DNA of 64,000 bases from Odobenus rosmarus divergens (Eukaryota; Chordata; Mammalia; Carnivora; Odobenidae). Positions 55,811 to 64,000 of this stretch are shown here, piece after piece (the stretch's first letter is position 1; every line of letters begins with the position of its first letter). The stretch spans positions 1,279,542-1,343,541 of the forward strand of contig NW_004451008.1 of assembly GCF_000321225.1 (NCBI RefSeq), given 5' to 3'. The notes under the pieces were generated by a model. It was not told the DNA's origin. It did no database searches and saw only the letters and a program-made list of their open reading frames with translations. A program made the translations under genes and the position numbers.

Positions 55811-56612
55811 GGAGCAAATCAAAATGGAGAGAGCTGACTGGAGAGGTATGGAAATGTGAAGTTGTGACTAAGAGTATATCTATCCCAATGCATTAATCCT
55901 TCAGTTCAGTGCTTTTATTTCAAAGTACATAGGTGTGGATTCATTTTTTCTTCTTACTACTCTGGATGTGCTGTAAATCTCTAATCTGAGGGTTTAGGTT
56001 TCCCTTCAACTATGGAAAATTGTCAGCCATTTTCTCACTGAATGTTGACTCTCTCCCTTCTCTGTGAACCCCTTAAAAGATGGCAGACTGCATTCTAGTT
56101 AACGTGCTAAATCTGTCTTCCAGGCACTAGTTCTGTCTGCTACTGCATCTACTCTGTTCTCTGAACCATCAAGGTTTCAACTTCAATGATTTACATTCGC
56201 TTCTTTCTCAAATCTGCCTTTTCTTTTTGTCATGGAGCCTTATTTTTTCCTTACAGTCTGACTATAAATTTCACATCTTTAATCATTTTAAACTTCTTAT
56301 AATCTCCCTTTAGATGGCTTTATCCTAAATTCTTGATGTGCAAATCCTCCTGTGTGTTGTGTATGTGTGCTCTGCTTTTTTCTTTTCCTTGTGAATTTTG
56401 TGATTTTTGAGTGCAAGCACATTTTCAATAACAATATGGGAGTGGCTGGGAATTCAGTGCGATATGGGCTGGGAATTCAATGCAATATGGGGTGTGGAAA
56501 TATCGCTCTAGAGAAAGTTTTGCATTTGCTTTTGCTGAGTGCCCCAGAGATATCATGATCCCAGAAACATTTTAATGTAAATCTTGAGGCTTAAGGATTC
56601 CTGCAACACATA
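55811..56612. other. Unique DNA with a short near-repeat
   Basis: TGGCTGGGAATTCAGTGCGATATGGG is followed by CTGGGAATTCAATGCAATATGGG (about 56444-56491), a small imperfect tandem repeat. About 55870-56340 is faintly L1/LTR-like but unassigned. Confidence 0.4.
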
Positions 56613-56628
56613 TGTGGCATATTCTTTT

Positions 56629-56825
56629 TTTTTTTTTTAAAGATTTTAGTTATTTATTTGAGAGAGAGAGAATGAGAGACAGAGAGCACGAGAGGGAAGA
56701 GGGTCAGAGGGAGAAGCAGACCCCCCGCTGAGCAGGGAGCCCAATGTGGGACCCGATCCCGGGACTCAGGGATCATGACCCGAGCCGAAGGCAGTTGCTA
56801 AAGCAACTGAGCCACCCAGGCGCCC
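56629..56825 (-). mobile_element. SINEC: CAN-SINE, minus strand, young
   Basis: Body GAAGAGGGTCAGAGGGAGAAGCAGAC as in the SINE at 15561. It is flanked by a perfect 16-bp duplication TGTGGCATATTCTTTT (56613-56628 and 56826-56841). Confidence 0.97.
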
Positions 56826-56862
56826 TGTGGCATATTCTTTTACTCTAAATCTCCCCAGGCTG

Positions 56863-57338
56863 GTGTGGTAGGCTGAATGATGACTGACAAAGATATCCAG
56901 GTCCTAATCCCTGCAAATTGTGAATGTTACCTTAGGCCAAAAAAAGACTGTGGATGTGTTTAAATCAAGGATCTTGAGATAGGGAGATTATCCTGGATTA
57001 TCCAACTGGACCCTGAGTGTGATCGCAAGTGTTATTATAAGAGGAGGCAGAAGGAGTTTTGACTACAGAGAGGAGAAGCCCATATGGCAATGGAAGCAGA
57101 CATTGGAGTAATGTGCTTTGAAAATAAAGGGGACACAGACAGAGGAAAGCAAGAGATGCAGAACTAGAAGCTAGAAAAAGCAAGGAGACAGATCATTCCC
57201 TAGAGTCTCCCGAGGGAGTGCGGTCTTGCCGACACCTTGAATTGAAACTGACTCCAGAAGTGCAAGAGAAAAAAATGTGTGTTATTTTAAAGCCACTAAG
57301 TTGTGGTAATTTATTATAGCAGTAATGGGAAACATAGC
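56863..57338 (+). mobile_element. MaLR-like LTR relic, plus strand
   Basis: TGTGGTAGGCTGAATGATGACTGACAAAGATATCCAGGTCCTAATCCC starts it. GATCTTGAGATAGGGAGATTATCCTGGATTATCC is in the middle. GTTATTTTAAAGCCACTAAGTTGTGGTAATTTATTATAGCAGTAATGGGAAAC ends it. The order is complete for this LTR type. Confidence 0.82.
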
Positions 57339-58667
57339 TGGTTAGCAGAGTTTTTCTATTCCTCTTTGACTGAGGGCAGTACTCCAAAGGTTTTTCCAAG
57401 AAAACGACTGGATTTTCCATGAAGGCAGACAATGAAGATGTTGTCAATTCCACCAACAGGCCAGGAAGACATGGGATGACAAGATTCCACAACTCTTATG
57501 ACTGTAAATCAGCCTTCAGAGGGGGGTATAAAAAGACATGGGGTTCTTGATTTTTTAGCCTTTTTTACTAGCCAAATCAATGTCTCCAAATGATATAGTT
57601 GTCAGGGGAATTGGGATAGATCTTGGTGTTTTGTATTCCATGTATCTTATAATTTGCCATATGGACAGGAAAATCATCTTGGGCAAAATTTTAAGTTCTA
57701 TACGTCAATTTTCTCATCTGTAAATGAAACTAGTAATAGTGTTTCTCTTACGTTGTCATGGTGAGCCTCCCAATTAGATAGGGCATGTCAAATGCCTGGG
57801 TGTGTATATACCTTAGTCTTGTGTATAGACTCAGGGTCTCTGGAGGAGCTTGGCCCATGATTCTTGTCCAAGAACTATGCAAAGAGAATTGAATGACTCA
57901 AAAAGATTCATAAGAAGTTTTGAGAACTCAAAAAGAAATTCAAAATGAAGTTTTGTCATCTCTAAAGCTCTAGAAAACAGAAGATTCTGTTAATTTTGGA
58001 AGGAGAAGGGGCTGATTTAAAATAGAAGATGCTAATGTGATTGCTATGTTATTCATCCAAGAAACATGTGTCTGCAGGGTGGTACCCTATGTAAAGCTAG
58101 ATGCCAAGAGCTATGAGGGAGACAGACATCAACAGCAGCCATGATCTTCCCATTTCTAGAACCGCACTGCTGTAACACTTCACAACATTGCAAGAGGATT
58201 CTAGAGGTGTCCTCTGAGGTGGAGCATCCAGGAACTACTTACCAGCATTTTACAGATGGGGAAACTGACCTTCAGATTTAATAAAGTCAAACAAAGTTGG
58301 CTCTCAACCCCATCTGTTAATTCAATGCCATTGATACTTTATCACAGCTAAGATGAGATCCCTGATCTCAAAGGGCTTAGAGATGAGACAAAGAGGAGAG
58401 AGCACTACGAGGTAAATGTGACCACCACCAGGTATAAAGGGAGAAACAAATAAGATCTTTGGGAGGTTAGGAAGGCTGTGATATGGAGTAGGGTGGGGGT
58501 ACCTGATAATCAAAACACAGGAAGACATGGTGGAGGAACATTAAAACATACAGATTTCAAAATTCTTCACCTTGAAAAATAAAAACCAATAACCTAACAA
58601 CAATACAAATGGTTTCTGACCAGGTCAACATGATGCACTACACTTCTCCATTGCACAAGCAATTCTT
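57339..58667. other. Mostly unique DNA with MIR pieces
   Basis: About 57690-57800 (TCAATTTTCTCATCTGTAAATGAAACTAGTAATAG) is MIR sense and about 58235-58300 (TTTTACAGATGGGGAAACTGACC) is MIR antisense. No gene recognised. Confidence 0.5.
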
Positions 58668-58862
58668 TTTTTTTTAAAAAAAGATTTTATTTATTTGATA
58701 GAGAGAGACAGCGAGAGAGGGAACACAAGCAGGGGGAGTGGAAGAGGGAGAAGCAGACTCCCTGCTGAGCAGGGAGCCCAATGCGGGGCTGGATCCCAAG
58801 ACGCTGGGATCATGACCTGAGCCAAAGATATATGCTTAACGACTGAGCCACCCAGGCTCCCC
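58668..58862 (-). mobile_element. SINEC: CAN-SINE, minus strand
   Basis: AAGATTTTATTTATTTGATAGAGAGAGACAGCGAGAGAGG to GAGCCACCCAGGCTCCCC. Flanks TGCACAAGCAATTCTT (58652-58667) and TGCACAAGCAGTTCTT (58863-58878), one mismatch. Confidence 0.96.
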
Positions 58863-60627
58863 TGCACAAGCAGTTCTTATGTGCCTCTTTGGCTTGAGTT
58901 TTTTTCCTGCATACATCAGGAATCTAAACTTCACCTACTATTCTGACATTCTAAATTTGCATAAGGAGGATGTTTATGTACTCTGTTGTCTTTACTTTCA
59001 CTAGTCATTCTCTCTTTTGTCTTAAATCTTTTGCCTTCTCTCTTTTCCTCATTTCTTTCTCCTCCTTCTTTTGGGATGGCTTCTTCCCTGCCCTCCCTCA
59101 TGGTTATTCTCCTTCTCACATTCAGTGTCTGCATATTTTCTTCCTCATTACCTAAGTACATGTAAATTGGCCACATTGCTGATGCGGAAGCAATTTTTAA
59201 AATTGGTTAAAATGTGCCAACGTCAAACATGACGAATTCTTCCACTTTTGGACTCCTCATGATTTTAATCAGCCCAAATCAGCCATTTAAGAAATGACAG
59301 CCTGAGGACCAAATTCCCTTAGCATCATTTTTTGTTGTTGTTGTTTTGTCCTTTGATTGTGCGTGTGTGTGTGTGTGTGTGTGTGCATGTGTTGTGTTCA
59401 CTGAAGTTGTTAGTGGGATTGGACATTATTTAAGTATAGCATTGAGCACTTGCTGTGTACAGCACTGGCTCGGTATGTGGATAAGGGGGAGATAAAAAAA
59501 GGAACAACATCTAGTCGGCAGTCAAAATGGGACTTGGGGACTTGGTGAACGAGAGCATGGAGGCATGTTAGAAGTAAAGAGGGAAGCCTTGGCTCTCTTA
59601 TGCTGGTATTTTGGCCCAAGACCCAGGAATGCCTGACTCTTGTCTTCAGCACAGGATTCTTGGGTGTTGTTGAGCACACAGTAAACTGCAGCGGCATGGC
59701 CACAAAACCGCCACCTTGCTTACCACTGAGGCTATGGCCTGATAATCCCTGATAAGGAGTTTTCTGTTAAACGCTGATTTGGAGGACATCAGTTAGGCCT
59801 ATTAACTGCCTTTCTAAGCACCAAATCTCTATCCTGGGTCTCATACATTCAGGAATATCTTTGTTAACAGAAAGAGAGAGAACTGGGCCCAAGAGGGACC
59901 TTAAAGACCAACAAAACTGGCCAATCTGGCCTGGGCCAAAGCTTTGCCTGCATTTCAGGCAAAAAATAACAAGAAAGAACACAGCACAAGGTGCTGCTTG
60001 TTTAAGGTACAGTAAGCCAGGCCACAAGTAAACTGGACTCATTAAATGTCCTGACTCTGGATAGTCAGGGTCTCCTGTCTTTGGGAAGGGGAGTAACTAG
60101 AGAGGGGGTTTCTCCCACTCCCAAGAGCAGGTAGCATTCCATCAGTGCAGGAGTCACTGATCTGATGTAGCCTCAGTAAGGCTAGAGGAGGAAAAAGAAT
60201 ATCCCCCCGCTCCAACAGGACCTTGGCTAAGAGGCATTGCTAATGAAGTGGACTGATTCAAGAGGAGGAGTGGGCTCAACTCCACTTCAGGCTATACGAG
60301 CGAGTTTAGAGAAGTGGGGTGAAGAATTGTATCTGGAGAACATGGTGAGTTACATTTTGATTTCTGAGTAAATGCTCCAATGAGCAAAGTGCCTTACCCA
60401 AACCATGCTGCGGCACCAAGGTACGGATAGTCTTCTGACTCCAGGTCTGGGTTTCCTCTCATTTCACCACTGCTGCAGGGTAATAGGCACCCATCTAGGC
60501 AATTGGTAGCAGCAGGAATGAAGCAGGTAGGCAGAATACCTGGGAACAGTCTGACCATGAAAGATAGAATCCCTGCCCTTGGGGAGAGGGCAGGGCAGAG
60601 GAAAATGGAAAAAAGCACAGCAAGGGC
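58863..60627. other. Mostly unique DNA, no gene recognised
   Basis: Contains the (TG)n run below and a short (TTG)n run at about 59332-59347. Nothing else identified. Confidence 0.4.
59359..59393. repeat. (TG)n microsatellite
   Basis: GTGCGTGTGTGTGTGTGTGT and onwards, about 15 units with one CG interruption near the start. Confidence 0.96.
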
Positions 60628-60830
60628 TTTGGAGTAAAATGATGGCTTGAAGACTGGGTTTGTCCCCTCACTAGCTCCGTTGTTCCGGGCAAGTTATTTA
60701 ACTTCACTGATCCTCAGTTTCCTCATCTGTAAAGCCAAGATAGCAATACCTACTTTAAAGTGTCCATCTAAGGACAAGATGGAATAATCTACGTAAACAG
60801 CATTTGAACATAGTATGTGCTAGTGAAAAG
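60628..60830 (+). repeat. MIR: MIR relic, plus strand
   Basis: TGAAGACTGGGTTTGTCCCC...GGGCAAGTTATTTAACTTCACTGATCCTCAGTTTCCTCATCTGTAAAGCC is MIR sense, well preserved in the core. Confidence 0.85.
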
Positions 60831-60892
60831 TGCCATTACTCTTGGTGTCATTCGTTAACTGCTGCAATATAAAATATACCAATTACCTGCTA

Positions 60893-61065
60893 TACAACAG
60901 TGATTTCTAAACCCTCATGTGCATAAAAATCACCTATAGAGTTTACTAAAAAATGCAGATTCTCAGTTCCGTCTTCCTTTAAGAGATTCTGACATGGAGC
61001 TCTGAAATATGCATCTTTAGCGGGTACCCCCGGTGACTCTGGTGATGTGGTTTAATAGTCACACT
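60893..61065 (+). mobile_element. MER5A-like hAT MITE
   Basis: CAGTGATTTCTAAACCCTCATGTGCATAAAAATCACCTATAGAG at one end and GACTCTGGTGATGTGGTTTAATAGTCACACTTTGAAAA at the other. Confidence 0.7.
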
Positions 61066-61262
61066 TTGAAAAATGTCGCATTGGATTGTATTTCAAGTTG
61101 AAAATCTGACTTCTCCTGGTTCATGGCTCTCAAAAAAGTCCAGATTATCCTTACACTCTGAAGATTTCCATTTCCTCTTCCTTACCCTCACCTCCAAGCA
61201 CAGTGGAGGGAGCAGTAAGCTGCTTCTGTTATTAGCACCACCTTTGGGTAATATTCCCTAGA

Positions 61263-61437
61263 GCAGAGGCTCTTGACTTTGGCAGCATATTTCAATTACA
61301 TGGAGAGCCCTCAACCATCCTGATGTCCAGGCCACACCCCAGAACAACTAAGTCAGATGTCTGGGTGGTCTTTGGCATGGGGTTTTTGGAAGCTTGCCAG
61401 GAGATTTCAGTGTATAGCTAAGTTGAGAACCACTTCT
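61263..61437 (+). mobile_element. MER5A-like hAT MITE, second copy
   Basis: GCAGAGGCTCTTGACTTTGGCAGCATATTTCAATTACATGGAGAG, TCCAGGCCACACCCCAGAACAACTAAGTCAG and GCTAAGTTGAGAACCACTTC. It has the same orientation as the copy about 200 bp upstream. Confidence 0.75.
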
Positions 61438-61779
61438 CTAGATCCTCTGTCCCATCTTCCCTTCAAATCTTCTTCACCTAGTTTCCATCCCATGCCTTCT
61501 ATTTGGATATCTCCCTTCTTTCAAAATTTTTGGCTGGATTCATCAGCAGATTTTCTGGTTTTCTGGTCATTCTTCCTGATTCACAGATGCCTCTTACTTG
61601 GCTCTATTTGGCATTAATGTCCAACCCACCACTCTGTCCAAACTTGTAGGACATAACACTGTAGCCCTCAGATAACATTACTTTGTCTTGAGACTGGGGA
61701 AAGCAGATAGAATCATGCCAATGACTTTCAAACTTTGCCATTTTCTCCCACTAGAGTGTTTTCCCAACCCCTGCCTATT

Positions 61780-61910
61780 TATTCTGCCAGAGCTCATGCA
61801 AAACCCTCCTCCTCTGGAAGGCCACCTCTGACCTTCTCACGTCAAGGTAGAAAGACTCCTTATTCTTGACTTCTGTAATAGCATTGATAACATGTTTTAT
61901 AATGTCCTAT
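61780..61910 (+). repeat. L2: L2-like relic
   Basis: AGCTCATGCAAAACCCTCCTCCTCTGGAAGGCCACCTCTGACC resembles L2 upstream of its 3' end. Confidence 0.5.
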
Positions 61911-62399
61911 ATATATAAGGAGAGAGGAAGATGTTATAGTGATGATAGTCATCAGAACTTCTTCTGGGAAGGAAACCACTTATTTAGAAAAATTATGAGT
62001 GCTTAGGGCAGAAGTTTATACTGAGAGGGATGTAAAACAGGTCAGAACTACCTTGCTCAAATGTAAGAGCAATTGTTTAATACCCCGGAGAGAAAAAAGG
62101 AGGCCATCAACTCTGTGATATGACCCACACCATGATTTCCTTAAAATCCTGAGTAAAATCTATAAGTCATTATGAAATATTTGGTAAGAGTAGATTTCTC
62201 AGGGCACTGCTAAAGGGCCTAAGTCCAGGGGATTGAGGAAAAGACAGGCCACATGGCATTGGCATAGAGACAAGAAATAAGCAGAAGATTCTAATGGAAA
62301 TTTTAGGAAGAGTTTTGGAATATCACAGGTCATGGAAAATGGGTGGAGGCCAGGTTTGACCAGACTCCAACGGGCACAGTAATCTTATCTGCTATCTGG
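61911..62399. other. Unique DNA, nothing recognised
   Basis: No gene or family seen. A short (AT)n run lies near 61909-61917. Confidence 0.35.
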
Positions 62400-62545
62400 A
62401 TTCTATCTGAGCATCCTCTCTGCCCACTAACCTGGGAGTTTTCTGATGGCAGGGCCTATCTTCGTTGCAGCTGAGTTTCCCTAGTGCCTGGCACAATTCT
62501 TGGCCTGTGGGATGCTCTAAATAAGTGTCTGGAGAATGAACAATA
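62400..62545 (+). repeat. L2: L2 3' end, plus strand
   Basis: GGAGTTTTCTGATGGCAGGGCCTATC...CCTAGTGCCTGGCACAATTCTTGGCCTGTGGGATGCTCTAAATAAGTGTCTGGAGAATGAAC is a good L2 terminus. Confidence 0.85.
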
Positions 62546-62759
62546 TGGAAAGCACATTAATATAGGCTTTTTCTTAAGGTCAAAGGGAGCACCAAAGAAT
62601 TTGTCCTATCTGTGGCTATTTTGTGGTTCAGACAGAATTCTCTTTCATTCACCACTTAGATGCTACTGAACTTGTTTCTTCAAATTCGGTTGCTCAAAAT
62701 TTGATTAATTTGAGCTCAAAATGACATTTCAAAATCCCCTATTCCCAAACACATAGCTC

Positions 62760-62940
62760 ATCAGAAATGCCTCCCACTATTTACAGTTTTGCTTCATTGA
62801 AATATGATGATGCCAGGCAGACAGCGATGTGTATTCAGTGGAATTTAATTTTCCTGATCACTGGCTCCATCGATCAGTCTGTTTACAAAGGGCTGATGCA
62901 AGCATCAATTCATCTCTTATGGACGATGGGTAAGCTGTTC
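62760..62940 (+). other. Open frame ending at a splice-donor-like site; exon or conserved block?
   Basis: A 68-codon frame (62767-62973) spans repeat-free sequence. It contains a good donor, GATGGGTAAGC (GT at about 62929), but no convincing acceptor with pyrimidine tract upstream. The peptide has no recognised domain. CTGATC...GATCAG forms a small inverted repeat inside. It could equally be a conserved non-coding block or chance. Confidence 0.2.
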
Positions 62941-63024
62941 CTATTACTTCTTGCATGTGAAAGGGGTTGTTAGACTCTAATGCTGGGATTCTGGAGGATC
63001 ACTTTATTATTGCTGTTTTAGGCT

Positions 63025-63200
63025 TTATTGAGTTCCTATCATGGGCCAGGAGTTTTTACTGTTTTCATATTTAATCTTTACAGTTGACATGTTGTGGGTG
63101 CAGAATCTGAGATCTGGAGAAGTTGGGAGGAATTGTCTCTGCTTACGGAGTTAGTGATGTATAGAGCCAGGATTGAAACACAGTTCTTTTGATTCCAAAA
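63025..63200 (-). repeat. MIR: MIR relic, minus strand
   Basis: ATTGAGTTCCTATCATGGGCCAGGAG...TCATATTTAATCTTTACAG...AGCCAGGATTGAAACACAG is MIR antisense. Confidence 0.7.
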
Positions 63201-63545
63201 GTGAGTAACATCTGTTTTGTTAGATTTTCTTCTTAAGGGTTGTCTTGGGGCTTAAGCAGGAGAGGCAGAGAGAGGTGACTGAGAAAGGAATCCAAAACAA
63301 GCTGAAGGGGATGAAGAGTGACTGTGGTTTATTATTCAACATACTCACTATCAGTCCCTCCTGTGATCCCAGTTGTGCTTGTATAGACATTTGTCACTGC
63401 AGCCAGAAGGTCATACTTGGCTATGGATATGTCCCTCCCAGGTGATGTGAGCTCCTGGCAGGTGCATGCCTAGCAAATATACTTAGTGCGGCACCCAGAA
63501 CCAGAGGAGCAAGAAGCAAATGCAGTGATAGAGAGGAAGTTTCTC
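63201..63545. other. Unique DNA, nothing recognised
   Basis: No gene or repeat family recognised. Confidence 0.35.
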
Positions 63546-63785
63546 TCTCTTTTTAAAAAAAGATTTTATTTACCTATTTATTATATATAGAGAGAGAATT
63601 TGAGTGAGCAAGTGTGTGTGGGGGGGGGGAGTAGCAGAGTGGGAGGCAGAGGGAAGGGGAAAGAATCTCAATCAAACTCCTGAGTGTGGAGGCCTATGCG
63701 GGACTTGATCCCACAACCCTGAAATCATGAACTGAGCTGAAACCAAGAGTCAGACCCTCAACTGGCTGAGCCACCCAGGCACCCC
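63546..63785 (-). mobile_element. SINEC: Older CAN-SINE, minus strand
   Basis: AAAGATTTTATTTACCTATTTATTATATATAGAGAGAG to GCTGAGCCACCCAGGCACCCC. A G-run (about 63621-63629) lies in the body. Flanks TAGAGAGGAAGTTTCT and TAGAGAGGAAGTCTCT form the duplication. Confidence 0.93.
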
Positions 63786-63869
63786 TAGAGAGGAAGTCTC
63801 TTGAGGACGGTGTTATACAACTGGAAGCCCAGGAAAGGAAGCTTTGTGGATCCTGCAGGAAAGTCACTT

Positions 63870-64000
63870 TTTTTTTTTAAGATTTTATTTATTTATTTGA
63901 CAGAGAGAGAGCACAAGTAGGAAGGGTGTCAGGCAGAGGGAGAGGGAGAAGCAGGGTCTCCGCCCAGCAGGGAGCCTGATGCAGGGCTCAATCCCAGGAC
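63870..64000 (-). mobile_element. SINEC: CAN-SINE, minus strand, cut by the window edge
   Basis: TTTAAGATTTTATTTATTTATTTGACAGAG through GGAGAAGCAGGGTCTCC to ATCCCAGGAC. The tRNA-like head lies beyond the window. Confidence 0.94.

Overview
The window is mammalian nuclear DNA from a carnivore, with no prokaryotic features. The clearest evidence is about twenty tRNA-Lys-derived carnivore SINEs (CAN-SINE/SINEC type). Their head reads GGTGCCTGGGTGGCTCAG and their tail is a CT-rich tract followed by (AAATA)n and AAATCTT. L1 3' ends typical of caniform carnivores are also present. The dog-specific SINEC_Cf head was not seen. The sharp target-site duplications and the 'GGGAGTGGGAGAGGGAGAAGCAGGC' type of SINE body suggest an arctoid (bear, mustelid or seal group). 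A pinniped is possible but is only my inference.

I found no intact protein-coding gene and no exon of a host gene I recognise. The longest open frames are in GC-rich or repeat DNA and show no domains. The window reads as intergenic or intronic DNA, with one strong CpG island (about 10140-10560) as the only promoter-like element.

Layout. 1-8660 is dominated by endogenous retrovirus (ERV) material. There is a minus-strand LTR (about 783-1337), then an AT-rich region that is probably ERV interior, then a broken plus-strand pol (RNase H) and env, then a polypurine tract, an LTR (8012-8429), a Lys-type primer-binding site and a short leader. The pol relic is interrupted by a 5'-inverted L1 flanked by 15-bp duplications. 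8661-9617 resembles an ORF1-only L1 (HAL1-like). 9630-10700 is GC-rich and contains the CpG island. 11-16 kb is mostly unique DNA with old MIRs. 16-28 kb mixes L1 3' ends, MaLR/ERVL-like LTRs, MIR/L2 relics, hAT and Tigger-type DNA transposon relics and young SINEs. 28-35 kb is largely old repeats and unique DNA. 35.2-37.7 kb holds an old L1 (ORF1 side plus 3' end). 38-64 kb alternates unique DNA with SINEs, MIR/L2, MER5A-like elements, LTRs and one L1 with a two-part 3'UTR.

The features form layers of insertion rather than a working pathway. Young SINEs sit in older LTRs and L1s, an L1 sits in an ERV, and a DNA transposon sits in an older repeat whose empty counterpart is 2 kb away. The points most worth a second look are the env-LTR-primer-site arrangement, the filled/empty transposon pair, the L1 inversion, the geneless CpG island and a few possible conserved non-coding stretches. 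I did not find an evident new biological system. All repeat family names are from memory of consensus sequences and were not checked by search.
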